Origin: Thereva unica
Taxonomy: Eukaryota > Arthropoda > Insecta > Diptera > Therevidae
Direction of reading: 5' to 3'
Length of the DNA stretch: 64,000 nt
NCBI GenBank assembly: GCA_949987705.1
Contig: OX465285.1
Location: 62,001-126,000, forward strand
Part shown: positions 13,001 to 25,600 of the stretch, piece by piece
Numbering within the stretch: the stretch's first letter is position 1
How the letters are laid out: each line of letters starts with the position of its first letter
Program-made: the position numbers and the translations under genes
Notes under the pieces: generated by a model
The model's database searches: none
Seen by the model: the letters and a program-made list of their open reading frames with translations, nothing else
Told to the model about the DNA's origin: nothing

Positions 13001-14531
13001 TAATATTTAACATAAACACAAGCAATTTCCAAAACAAGCACAACCTGGGTCTGGAACACCTGGCATTTACCTAATTTACATGTAATTAACAAGTCTTGCT
13101 GGTGGAATTTCGTGAGTTACACGCAATTCATTCAAAACGTGTAGTGTTGAATTAAAGCTGAAATAACACTCACAATCTGAGGCTAAACTAATTAAGGGGA
13201 AGTAGGATATACACTCATACTTACAAGTAATTCAAAACCGTTAGAATCCGCCTGGGATTTCTCCACTGTCCTAAGGTAGGTGTTTGTTAGCTCACGGACA
13301 GAAATTTTCAACACACATGCCGCGGCTAAGTAAGGAAATATACGCCATTGCTGAAATTAAAGTCGATTTAGTATGAAGATAAAATGCAGGATAAATTGTG
13401 GCACTGACATGCAATTGATACTCAATGATAGCCCGTTCGGGGCCATCCTTCTCTGGTCCGAATTGCTTCCTAAGAGCGGCATATCTTACTGCTATGACCG
13501 CCGCATGCGACAGGGTATTGACGGATTCCTGCATTATACCCAGTCTGCCTGCGGAGAATGATTCTAGGGCTGCACCCAATACTTTTCCAGGTTCGCTAAA
13601 AACGCTCTCGTAATTTCCCTCCGGAGTTACATCCCCAGTTCTATTCAATAAATTTTCGCGTGGAATGCGGTAATTTGAAAACATAACAAAACCGTTATCG
13701 ATTCCATTTAGGCCTATTTTCTCTCCTATATCGCCCACTAACACCCCCGGATATGGCCTTAATGTTTGAGGATCTCGAATAGGAACCAGGAAACCGTGCA
13801 GTCCATGGTTAACACCGTCCGATGTAAGCAAATTCGCGAAAGTCAGTGCAATTGTAGCCGTTTTCCCCAAATTTCCAATCCAGCACTTGGCTGCCTCGAA
13901 GTCGGGGGTATTTATAACGAACTCCATTGTTTGGGGATCATACGTAGCTGTCGTTAATATGCTTTTTGTATTGCTGCCGTGAGCTACTTCTGTAATGGCC
14001 ATGCATGTAACAATTTCTCTATTCCATGCTGCCTTGTAGAATTTCATGTGTCGCTCTGTGCCCATTGCTAGAAGAGCGTTGTTGAACAGCCCCACACCCA
14101 GTGCTATTTTCACAGACAGGCTGGGGCAAACGGCATGCAACGCCTCGTTCACACTCATTAAATATTTTGTTTTTTCTTGGAAACTTAAATTATGTTCTTC
14201 CCTAGGAATGATGTCTAAGTGCGCCATCTTGTTCATTTGCATCGCAGCCAAACGTTTCAATTCATCTGATGGTAGTGTGATTTTTGGTTTGGCAAATAAT
14301 GGATCAGCTTCTAAAATTTTCCATACTTTGTACTGAAATTAAAAGATTGCAAATTGAAAAAGGCTTGATTAAGAATACTTCCGACTTGTTCATTACCTTT
14401 AGCCTCAATGAGTTCTCTTCTTCGAATATTAGTCTCAAACGTTTCCAATCAAACTTTGCTCTCTTTCGATACACACATAACGGTCCTTTGGGGATATCGG
14501 GAATGAAGGATGTGTCAACTTCTTTTGCCAT
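10001..14531 (-). CDS. Peroxisomal acyl-CoA oxidase, ACOX3-like (five exons, complete)
   Basis: FAD enzyme that oxidises acyl-CoA to trans-2-enoyl-CoA with release of hydrogen peroxide, the first step of peroxisomal beta-oxidation. Exons: 14531-14397, 14332-13409, 13350-13225, 10950-10608, 10551-10001. All borders are GT-AG, the frame is continuous, and the total is 692 codons, normal for the family. Residues about 158-166 carry the middle-domain block ITEVAHGSN. Residues 426-433 read EACGGHGY, and the TYEG block near 451-454 supplies the expected catalytic Glu. The last residues are SKL, a type 1 peroxisomal targeting signal. The ATG at 14531 was chosen because the next residues align with the usual oxidase N-terminus (PDIPKGPL...YRKRA) and a stop-free extension is not evident. 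Intron 3 (2.27 kb) contains LINE and foldback insertions. Confidence 0.95.
11280..12820 (-). mobile_element. LINE reverse transcriptase remnant inside oxidase intron 3
   Basis: Non-LTR retrotransposon of the type annotated in insects as craniofacial-development-protein-2-like. Read on the minus strand, broken frames give a fingers-region block near 12640-12540 (NYRGIALLSSAYKVF), the catalytic-site block GYADD near 12130, and the C-terminal block EVWTMTQ...FERKILRHI near 11620-11560. Frame changes and stops are frequent. A foldback element splits the C-terminal part at 11648-11868. It lies in the same orientation as the host gene. Confidence 0.8.
11648..11868. mobile_element. Foldback element (about 220 bp) inserted in the LINE
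   Basis: Nearly perfect inverted repeat: the left half begins GCCCCTGTGCTGAAAGTCG and the right half ends with its complement. Each half itself ends in shorter inverted copies of the same CCCCTGTGCTGAAAGTCG phrase, so the structure is a palindrome of palindromes. LINE coding sequence resumes on both sides, which shows insertion. No target duplication could be fixed with confidence. Confidence 0.8.
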
Positions 14532-14737
14532 TTTGTGGGTCTAAAAGTTAAATATCAAAAATATATATTGGAATTGGTTTTTTTTACCAATAGGGTGGTA
14601 GGGTTTATAGGGGCACAATTATATTTATATTATAACAAACGCTTGCACATAAACGAGATTAGTTGTAGAAAGTTTTATCACGGTAAATCTAAAGGAGATT
14701 TTTAAAATGTAAATTATGTGCCTATAGATCAATGTTA

Positions 14738-14974
14738 GGGCCTTTTCGTAAACCTCAAAGAAACAGAGCAACTGAGCAACAACGCATCGGCAACAAAGCA
14801 GCGCAAACTTCTTTTCGCATATTCCATACATTCGAAATTGGCTGCGCTGTTGCATTGACTGTTGCGCAACAAACTTGAATCTTGTACGTTTCCGAACGAA
14901 TGACTTTGGATCATCTGCGTTTACGAACTCGTTGCATCGTTGCAAAGCATACGTATGCGTTTACGAAAAGGCCC
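14738..14974. mobile_element. MITE with TTA target duplication (PIF/Harbinger type)
   Basis: Terminal inverted repeats of about 17 bases (GGGCCTTTTCGTAAACC and its complement) bound a 237-bp element. TTA flanks it at 14735-14737 and 14975-14977, the classic 3-bp target of PIF/Harbinger transposases. The interior has further degenerate inverted repeats rich in GCAAC/GTTGC. It lies about 200 bases upstream of the oxidase start codon. Confidence 0.8.
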
Positions 14975-16720
14975 TTAATCTTAACTTAGACTACGTGTAC
15001 GGTACCTACTGCTACCTTGCTTTATAGGTATAGTTGGAAAGTATCTTTTTTTGAATGTATGAATTTCTAAAGTCGAAAGTCAGTACGCTGGCCTGGTTCG
15101 AAGGCCTCTTCGATGTTGAGCCTCCAATTCACTTTTGGTCCAAGAGTCAAGTACTTAACTGGTTGACACAGGCTAACCCCCAGAGCTCTCGCTGCTTTTA
15201 CCTATGATACTTATTTTATAATATCAGACTACCACTTGCTATGATATTTATCAAAGCTTGATTGTATAAGTCTGGCGAACAAGACTTGTGAAATCCACTA
15301 ATTGGGTTTTCAATACTTGGAAATACACTAAATCAAGCCTTCAACGTTGCTTCAAGCCTCTAGAAGTTATATTACAGGAAAATTAGATTTCCACGGTACA
15401 CTTTCGATCATTGATATAGTTTACAAACGAAACTCGATATATGTTTCCATCAAATTTTGAAAAGCAACAAAAATGAAATGTCTTGACCGAGATACAGAGA
15501 GTTGTACACTAAATCACACCACTGTATCACACCAACTATTTGCACGGCAGCCACAATAGCAGCATGCAGCCATGATTACTCTCTCTCCACCATCAACCTG
15601 GTGACATAAAGTATTGTTAAAACCGAACCAAAACCGTTTTCTTAATTATGATTACATATAGCCGGCTAACACCGGCACAATGATGACCTCCAAACAAACC
15701 TTGACCACATACGTGTAACGAAATGTCGAGACATAAAAGTAAGCGTAAAATAGCGTAAAATATAACTAATTTTAAAATAATTACCAACATTTATTTTAAA
15801 TAGAAAAAATAATTAAAAAATGATTTCATAGAAAAATAGGGCCAAGTTCGAAAAGTGTAAAGATTCGAAACAATAAGCAATTAATAAAAATAAAGAACCA
15901 GTGAAAAACTTATAATTTTCGCTAAAGAAAAAATATTTTAGTAAAAAGAAAAGTATTCACCACATGGCTCAAAAGACATGCGAAGGTGTAACATTACTTT
16001 ACGTTAATATAATTAAAAACAAAAGTTTCGTAAGACCTCACTAACATGAGGCGTGTAAAGCAGTTAAGTGCGTTAGAAGTAACTGATTTCTAGCTAATTA
16101 CATCAGCGGTAGAACCTAAACGGGAACGGGTTTCCGTTACCATAAGGTATCAACCGATCTCCATATACGAGGACAAGCGGTAAACGCAAGCCAAGCAAGT
16201 TGTACAACGAAGAGAAGGTGAAAAATGAAATAAGAGTACAAATAATATCAAATAATATTTCGTAATTACTCGCTAATCCGAATAATTGCACATTGTTATT
16301 TGGAAATGAACCCTGGAGATGAAGGAAATTAACCTATCGTTGCACAAATATGCATCAAGAATCCACCCACCTCTTTTGCGAAGGGAAAATATTTAAAAAA
16401 TACCGACAGACTTTGCCCTGCCTGAAAGAGAGATATCAATTGGGATCAAAGTTATTTATTTCAGTTACTTAGAGTTCACCGGTAATTGTAATGGGATTAT
16501 GAATTATATTTTCGAAATCTTTTAGTGTTCATTGCAATGCCTTACGATACACAATGTTTTTCGTTATGCCATCTTCTGCATGTTCGAACAAAGCTGATAG
16601 TGGAGATACATAAAGTTGGCCGTGTGAGAAACACGGATACTCTACATCGGCGTCTTATTAATTGTCATTGTATTGTCGAATAGTAGTAGAGTAGTTTACA
16701 ATCAAAAGGCAAATCATTCA
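14975..16720. other. No recognisable gene
   Basis: AT-rich. A GC-richer stretch near 15540-15720 may be decayed repeat. No exon or RNA gene seen. Confidence 0.45.
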
Positions 16721-16723
16721 GAA

Positions 16724-17260
16724 TCATTGTAATTTTCGGGAACTTCGCCTTGGTACTTTCCCCTGATAGTAGTAGCTTCGATTACATTGTTCATTAGCTT
16801 TTTCACACAAATCTTCCGGCAATGTAATGACTTCGGTTGAAGCATCTACTTCGATTCTCCCATTTCCAATATTCATCAATTGCTTCAAAAACACTTTTGC
16901 AGTTTGGACATTGTTCACTCGCATTTTTGAAGTCAGTTTAAGGGTTTCAACGTGGCGCCACAAATTAGACCATTTAAGACACGCGTTGAGTTCGTCTGCA
17001 GTGGTTGATCTTGCAGTGAAGGGGAGTGTCTGAGGAAAATCGCCGGCCAGCAATATCAATGCACCACTAAGCAGATCTTGCAGTATTCGAACCAAGGCTT
17101 GCAATGATTATTTTGCATTGTTGTAGAACTTTCGCCATTCCTCATTAGTAAGCATTTGTTCCCAATGTGCATCATTTTCTAACAATTGTGACTTGTACGA
17201 TTATCGCAATTTCCCAACAATTTCCTCGAATTTTAAATAAATCTGTTGAGCCAATCGAGA
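16724..17260 (-). mobile_element. Helitron PIF1-type helicase remnant
   Basis: The minus frame at 17104-16724 matches the helicase half of Helitron replication proteins. It carries a Walker B-like block (ILLAGDFPQTLP), then NACLKWSNLWRHVETLKLTSKMR and an ITLPEDLC-like block. The usual GDFRQ is GDFPQ here. Upstream (17105-17260) the homology continues in broken frames. Only about 130 codons of a protein that normally exceeds 1,000 remain, so it is inactive. Confidence 0.75.
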
Positions 17261-18720
17261 GTTATGTGTTAACAAACGACCTTTTTTAATATTTTTATAT
17301 ATATTTTCGTTTTTAAATTTCTTTATTTATTATTTTAGGATGACTGGGAAAAAGAACTCAGATCTACCTTACTCTATGTCTGACCGATTGCTCCTCATAC
17401 TACATATTAGAGATAGGAGAAGAGAAAGAAGAGAAACAAGAAGATTTTCGGGACCAGGATTCCAGAATGCAACAGGTAATTGCAAATATATAAATAATAA
17501 TTAAGAGAGACTCGGTGCCACATCGCTAGATAGCACGCTAGAAGTTGTGACACTTTACACCTTCGTTACCGACATCATCGATTCGACGATAAAACGAAAA
17601 AATTCTAACTACAATTACGTCTATTAAAGAAATATTCTCACATTTCCTGATAAAAAAATATATATTAAAAAAAACCCGTGATAAAACATTCACGAACACA
17701 ACAATTGCAAATTAGTAAAAAAAATGATTAATGTCTGTTTGCCATTTTTAAGATCTGGCAGTCTCTTAACTAATTCCCACTGAAGGCTGCATGAATCATG
17801 CATCAAAATGCCGCCTAAAAGAAATACTACTAAATTTTACTACAATAGATGCTGAAAGCTGTTTGTAAAATGCCTGAGTTGGGCATTGTTTGCTTGACAA
17901 TATGCAAAACAATTATGCCAGCAGCTTTTAGCAAGAACTTCTAATCTAGTTAGAAGAGCAGCTATAAAGTAAGTCAACAAAACATCTACCTACCGACTGT
18001 CGACCTACCTACGCGCAATTCATATTATATTGCTTCTATTGTAAGATAAGAATGAGATTTTTTCTGAGGAATTTTGCAGACAGAATTTGGAATTTTTAAC
18101 TTGAATTTCCAGGAGTAAAAATCTGTTCACTTTCTTTGTGAAAGAGCTCTTCGTAAATTTGAATTTCAATTAGTTACGTCCAGGTGAAAATTTCGACGAT
18201 AGGTGATAGACCAAAAAGCCTGCTTTCAAATATTGCTGAAATTTTCGAAAAGCGCCTTGAGAGTAAATTTGAAATTCTTGGATAACAGAAATATCCTTGC
18301 AAAAAATCGAATATGTTTTTGAATTTGGATCGAGCAAATGCAAGGCTTCAAGAAACTTGTAAATCGCTTGCAAGTCGAATCCATTGCAGTATACTAAGCT
18401 TTTGACTACATATTGCCCCGGGACGCGTGACGAGCGTGATGAGATAGGTGTGGTGCGAAGGGATATTCCTGGGCTTAGCTTTGCCGAATAAAAAAAGTAA
18501 GATCGAAAACTAAGACTCTGGCTCATCATGTTAGTGAAAGACATGTTCTCCTACCTTGACCTTATTTTTTTCTTTTCTGTTTTGGACTAGAGTCTCAAGA
18601 AAAGCCCTTTATACTGTGTCGACAATCTATTTCCTTCATATAGAGTGCAATGTCAAATAGCAGCTCTAGTCGGGGAAGGAAGGAACTGCTACAACCTATT
18701 ATTTCTGTTGGGACTTTGAC
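17261..18720. other. No recognisable gene
   Basis: The minus open frame at 18544-18170 (124 codons) has no domain I recognise. The rest is AT-rich. Confidence 0.4.
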
Positions 18721-19001
18721 ATCGGAGCATCGAGAAACCACTCGCTGGAGTGTTATGCCTCCTGAAACGAGTTGAATCTCATCAACCAACCAATGACATG
18801 CCCTTTGGTGGAGTGGGGAAGGGCTAAGGAAGGTTATGACAGGAGAGAAGAAGAAAGAAGGAAAGGAGGAGGGAAGAAGAAAGAAGGAAAGTGATGTAGG
18901 TTGGAAAGTGGAAAAGGTGAGGGACCGTGGGGCTGGCCGGGATTCGAACCTGGGACCTCTGGTATGATAGTCAGGCACCTTACACCTAAACCACCGAGGC
19001 C
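18720..19001 (-). mobile_element. SINE with tRNA-derived head
   Basis: On the minus strand the head (19001-18932) has a good RNA polymerase III A box TGGTTTAGGTG (18993-18983) and a perfect B box GGTTCGAATCC (18950-18940) at tRNA spacing. The would-be acceptor ends do not pair, so this is not a working tRNA gene. A purine/pyrimidine-rich body follows, rich in CTTCTTTC on the minus strand. The left limit is approximate. Confidence 0.7.
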
Positions 19002-22000
19002 CTCTTGGTTGGCATAGATTTTGTTTTGCGATCAGCAGGCGCTATCCAGCCATGTTTTGTCTCCCAGATTCTTTAACTGACGCACATTTCAACCAAGTGC
19101 TTTAGGGTTTCAAGATTTTGATTTAATAGTCCATTAAGAAGTCTACCTTCAATAATTTTTAATAAACCTTTCATTTTTAAAGAACCAAGCACCAATGCAT
19201 AAAATTTCAATGAAAAACGCGCCATCTGTTGCGACAGATTCCGTCAAAATCCACCTCTTTCGATTAAAACAATTTTTTAATCGCATTTTGATATGAATAA
19301 TGTGAATTAAAACAAAACGAGGAAATTACGCAACATCCGATAAGCGTTCGTGGCTTTTCTAAATAGAAATTCGCCCGCTTTTATGACATATTCCGGTGAT
19401 TAAAGAAAATATAAAAATCCATTATGATAAATACATTCTACGCGCTCTTCAGATAAAATCTGAACACTTTTCCTGATAAAAAAATACACCTGCGAGATTG
19501 TAAAAATGTCGGGTGTTTTTATGAGATAGCAAAAAGCAGGTAAGATTTGTAATTGCCTTGTGACTATTGCAAATACACGAAGCGCTGCAGTGTTGACTAT
19601 ACTGGCGCGTATTCACGCTAATTTTGGGATTAGTATGCTGTAAAATTGATTGTTTCTGGATTTTTTTTACTGTTAACGGAAATTTTAATATAATATGCAA
19701 ATGGCACCTTTTAGGTCCATCAAACACAATATTCAAAGACACGTTTCTAGCATGCTTCTTCTCCACTTAAATGAATGGTGGTGGCTGGTTGCCATGTACA
19801 TGAGCCAGAGTAAAGAGTTGTGCAAAGCCGATCTGGTATCTGGAGCGACCCAAGCTGAGTTTTGGTTTCATTCATTCTCAGATGTCGAGGCGTTACGTAA
19901 TCCATAAGAAAATTTTTAAGCTATTTATATTCTAGAAAAAGATGACATGAATCATCCAGTAAAACCGGGAGTCGATTAAGTCAAAATGTGTCTTATAATT
20001 AAAGGGGAACCAGAAGTCCCCAAATGATGGGAACAATAAAACTTTTGATATCTTGCAAGCATTCGAGGAATTTGGGGCTATGAAGCTTATCAGAAAATAA
20101 AAATGAAACTTCAAAACCGCGAAATTAATGGAATTGGAATGAGCTGAGCGGAGTTCTGTTGTCATTGGCAAAGGCAGAGTTTTAGTTCATGGAATTGATT
20201 TAATTTAGTCGTTCACTGTGTGATTTATGGTAGTTGTACTTACATGCGTTCAAGAATTATAAAAACATTTTTAATAACTGGGGAAACTACTTTCAAAACT
20301 CCGACGTACATGCCAAGAGTTGCAGCATAAACATTCTATTTTTGGCGTGACTTAACTTAAATGTAACAGCACTAAAAATTACAGCTCCGCTACTGCATAA
20401 TCTACTTTGCTTGTGTTGATAAGGGCCACAACAAATAAAATAAAAAATAAAAAAAGCAGATGTACCAGAAACTTAAATATTAAATACTCTACAATTTTTT
20501 GATTGATTCGGATTTGGCAAAGACGATAACGAAATTGGAAGATCTGTTTTGGTTACACTTTAAAGTGGAAGTATTTTCCACGGTTTACACCAGGTTCCAG
20601 GTTAAGTGGGTAAACATAGTAATTCAAGTATGTATGTAGTTAATCGTCGCGTTCGTTTCTTTCGTATCACTAATAATACGATACGAGCCAATAAACGTTT
20701 GTTGAAAGTTTTGTAGAAACAAATGTTAACTTGACTGCGAACGTTCCAAGGTAAATTAAAGGGAAATATCCTTGGCGTGGTTTAGGTGGAATCAAAACAA
20801 AGCGAAAAATATATTGCGGAATCAATTTTCATTATGTAAATGCGCGCGTTATTCTTTGTAATTCGACGTTATTTATTGAGAAATTAGAATTTAATACCTG
20901 TCTGATTCTGCTTTACATTAAATTCACTTGAAACATCTTAACTAAAGCAGAATTTCAAAGGAGTGGATCTTCAATTTACTTAAAATTAAAATAAAATTGT
21001 ATTTTTCAGTATACATTTGAAAGAATGCTGGCGAACTGCAAGTCCCTGTAGTGGAGCAACGTTAGGTGTTTATTACAGAACCCATGGACACTACTTCGGT
21101 TTCAATGATTCTTTTGAAAATGGCGGTAGTATAAACTATTAAAAACCTGACCAAAGGGTAAACTTCGAACAAATTCCCTGGATAAAATCCCCTTCCATAA
21201 GAATAAGGCAAACAATTTCATTGTACGGTAATTATATACTTAAGGACCCCACCTCGCGGGGGTTGGAATAAGGCAGAAAGTTTCCTCTTGTCCTCAGTAC
21301 AAATTGAAGGAATTAGGCGGCGATCATCCCTAAATTATAATGATACGAGTATGAAACTAATAAATTAAACAAAACAAATCAATGAGGGTCAATTTTCAAA
21401 AGGGGAAAGTTTTAAATAAAAAACCATTGAAATCGAAGTACGTTCCACGGGTTCCAAAATAACGCCCCTTTTTAGGCCCACGTTACTCCACTTACCTGTA
21501 CAAATCTCAACCAATACCACCAAGTTAAAAAGCAACAATTTCTACAGCTAATGGATTCTAATAAGGACGTTTAGAAAGTAATTTAGATAAAGAGGAATGA
21601 TAATCATAATAATTATTAACGTTGTCTTTGTTCTGGTTGAACACATTTCATTCAGGCGACATTATGAGCAGCCCAATCGAAATATGAAAATTGTGACACA
21701 GGAACATGGACTCTACTCATTTACGATGATTGAAGGTTCTGTAGATGTCAAATGACTGTAGGTTAAATTTTATACAAGGGCACTTAGGCATGATTATATA
21801 ATCCAAATTGATTGAAATAATAAGAAACCCCCTGACGTAAAGTTAAGTACTAAAAACTACACCATGTTTGATTATATTATGGCAATAATCGAACGATTTA
21901 GATAAGGAAATGGGGTATGTTCGGATAATGCGAATATTTTTATCTGCTATCATTAATAATATAACGGTATTCATGTATGGAAGAAAGACACACTCAGAAA

Positions 22001-22079
22001 GTTGCGAGCTTAAAACTTGTTACATTTTTCTTAGGCAACTATCTCATAAAAAAAATTGTATTTGGTCTTGACTCTAGGT
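19002..22079. other. No recognisable gene
   Basis: Three kilobases of AT-rich DNA. Open frames at 19449-19766 (minus) and 19695-19907 (plus) lack recognisable content. Confidence 0.45.
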
Positions 22080-22600
22080 AGGTAGGTGAAGGGTTGCCTC
22101 CATTGCGCTTGTTACGGCGTTTTGTCTCCACAACTCGCGCAGCTTCTGTTCAATGGTTGTTTGGTCAGGTGTGACAGATGCCTAGAGCCATCCGGTGGAA
22201 TTTAGAAAGCTTACCAGTGATCTAATCTCCAGGAGATCTCTTTTAAGTCTTCCAAAATTTAACTGCCTAGTGTACGCTGTTTGGCTTCAGCTAAAGTCGC
22301 GCATTTACAGAATAAGTAAACAAGTGTTTCTTTCTCGTTCGTCACTCCACATCCACGGCAATAGACGTTGAACGGGATGCCCAACTTGGCAGAGTGATCT
22401 CCTGTAGGCCAATATCCCGTGTGATTGCTGGTAATATCTCGTCGGGGTCTGTTTAAGAGGGGGTAGGTGCAAGAGAGCATCAAGGGGCCTATTCTCATGG
22501 CTCCTTTTGCCATTATTGTTGCTGTCATCTGAACCCTTCCCAATTTAAAAATGTTATAGGTCCTGCTCAGCGCTGGCCACTATACTATCGACTCATTCGT
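22080..22600 (-). mobile_element. LINE C-terminal tail remnant
   Basis: The minus frame 22543-22259 matches the extreme C-terminus of Jockey/R1-like LINE ORF2 proteins: a GYWPTGDHSAKLG block followed by a cysteine knuckle (VYCRGCG...LFCKC) and a LAEAKQRTLG tail. The flanks continue in degenerate form. The same type of element may be represented by the broken copy at 60770-61940. Confidence 0.7.
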
Positions 22601-25600
22601 GAGAACGTCCACAGGACAGGATTTTTGGCTTGAGACCCCTTCCTATTGCCGAAGGACTTTTTACATGCGTAGAAGGCTATACAGGCTTTCTTTACCCTTT
22701 CCTCGATGTTCAGCTAAGCTTAGGATCCAGAATTAGGCCCATATTTTTTCCCGAAAATACGATCACCATCCATGCCTGCAACAAAAAAGGTTTGAAATTT
22801 CCCCTGCAAAAGCCGAAGCAGAAGCTCTCACTTATACAAACGCATCTCGTGTATGATTACGCAAATGCTTTATACAGAATACAACTAGCGCAGAGATTTG
22901 CTTGGAGCGGAAATTTGATGTATTAAAACTGAAGAATTTTAGGGAATTTTCGTTCTTAAATTTTGTGGACAATTTTTAAAACATAATTTACTCATGAAAG
23001 AAGGCTAAAATTCAAAAATTTTCCACCATGAATAGCTAGATAATCGATTTAAGTTTATCGTACATTAAAAAAATTTTAAAATTTTTCCACCTAAATAGGA
23101 GTATTTTCCGGGCGCAGGTACGGAACTTTGAACCATTATAACTAATATACTAATAAAAAATATTAAAATTTTCCACCATGAATAGCTAGATTTATGTTTT
23201 CTTAAAAATACCTAATTTAAATTATTTCATTTGGTTGGATAGTTTTCTTAATATTCGCGGGCGCGCGATACCCTATAATTGCTCGATTGAGTGTATTAGG
23301 CCCTTAAGGGAAAGTGGCCCCTTCAGCTTCCCCAGATCGTGGGAATTTTCTTTTTCTCTGTGAACAGCATCAACTCAGTTTTTCCCAGATTGCCTGTTGC
23401 ACAGCTGCCTTGCATTATCTTTTCAGCAACAACATTTCAGGGTTATGTTTATGAGAAAAATGTAATCCTTAAGAAATAGCTTTATTCATTGGAGGAAATA
23501 AGAATAAATTTATATCCGTTGGAAGGGCACAAACAAAATTTCCTGCTTACTAAATCACTAAACGAATTTTTCCTAAAATCATGTACAAAAAGATCATAAT
23601 CCAATTTCCGATAAATGCGGGGTGGATGATGGACTTCGAGTATTACCAGCAGATTACGCACTTGATAATTTCCTATAGAACGAAAAAATTGTCAACTTCG
23701 AAATTATGATAAGTAGTGTGTACGGTGGTTTCTCATTGTCGATCATATTTGCATACTGGCTTCTTAAATTAAATCAAGTGTGCTTAAGTGTTTTGGATAA
23801 TTTGCATGTGATGCATCACTTGCTTGTCAATTACTCGAATCAAGCGTAAAAGAACATTCTTTGGTTAATTTAAGGCGTCTGTTGCACGGCGAGGATTCTT
23901 CACAATTTTTTTTGGTTGTTGTAAATATCTAAATTATGTTGCTTTGTGGCTTATGTGGACAAGTATGTTTAGAGTAGGAAAATCCAATGTCAAATTGAAG
24001 GCTTTAATTTCTTTTAATATATCACGAATTGGTTAATGTTTTCAATATCGTATTGTCTTCAACCCAACAAGTGCTTTGACATCCATTCCACAGCGCCCCA
24101 ACATTTCCTTAGCCGCCCTAAGAGGAGAGGCGTTACAGAAAGGAATCCCTTAGATTTTGCCAATCCAGGCGCGGACCTCCACACACTCAGGACAAGATTT
24201 TCTCATGATTCGCGATGAATAGAGGTACCTCAAAGTGCTTGATGCCTACAAATTCACTGAACCTGACAAAAAATACCCCCTAACGTCTAAACAAATGCCA
24301 TTCGCCTTTAGCCAAATTGTGGATGGCAAAAAATCTGATGGCTGAATTTTTAAATCAATTTTTTCGACTGTGGGTATATTTACCGTTAAACAAACGAAAT
24401 CGAAAAAAACACAAATAACGGACATTTTTATATCATTGACACATATTGACAGATTGGAAATTATAAACAATTGTAAAACTTAGAATGAACTAGAACAAAA
24501 CTGCAGACCAGGACGGGAGGAGTTTGGCTTATTGAAAATTTTCACAAAAAATCTAACAAAACAAATTGTGTGCGGCACAAATTAATATAAAAACTTCTTT
24601 TTCAAAAATGTTTATAAAAACATACACATTCTACAGTTGCACTATCGATTGGCATTCAAGTAGTGAAAATGGCACTTTGTCAGAATTGTACACACGCAGA
24701 AAGTCTACCTTCGTTTGATTTGAAACCAAAACAGGTCAATAGTGCAGGTCGACAGTTTTGCAGCAGCTCTCGCGGGAAATATACCCAGGTAAAAAATTCA
24801 CCTATATCTAGATGCCTCGACCAACGATAGAAAGAGACGAACTAGTTTATCAGGACCTGAGAGCTGAGTGTTGTCTGTCCCCAACGAGCCAGCTGTTATC
24901 CTTTTCCCCCACTGTCAGATGCTCACCGTGGAAATTCAATACCTGCATAACTGTATTCTTTCTTGAGGGTACAATTGATACCTATAATCTCTCACTGAAT
25001 ATCAATGTCAAAAATTATTTAAAATGCCAGAAGCCAGAAGTGGCCATGACCTAACATTCGAGCCGAGCGTGATCCGTTCATTCGAAACTACATAAGAAAT
25101 ATAAAACTGTGGGACATTACCCCGCACCCGGCGTATGAGTCGTGTTCGGATGGTGGTTGACGGTCCGCTTCTTAGCAATTCAAGTCAGCTTTTGCTGATG
25201 TAGTCTAAAGGGATGCAATTAATGCCGATTCCTAATTACTTCCGGGAAATCCAATCAGGGATTACGATATCTTCTCTGGTTTTGCAATGTACACGTACCA
25301 CGACACTCACTTGAAATTTAAACTCTAATTTCCTTTCAATTCTAGCTTTCGTCTACACGAGTTACGCGCACGGCACAAGTTCCAATTATATAAAAACGCT
25401 GGAAACTGCTTTCGAAATTAAAACTCGCGTAATTGTGGGTGATTTTGCAGGTCGAAAATGAATTTAGTGACTGCGAGGGCGAACTGTGAAGCAGGGCAGA
25501 GTGATCTCAGCGGAAGCACGACTATTCGGACTGTGAATTAGAATGGAACTAATTGCCTGAGGAGGCTCTACAGTTTACACACCGATAGAAGAGTGCAGAC

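Noticed and set aside
18932..19001. Possible functional tRNA gene
   Set aside because: The boxes are good but the acceptor-stem ends do not pair and a SINE-like body follows.
24036..24470. Open frames on both strands near 24.0-24.5 kb
   Set aside because: Short, overlapping and without motifs.
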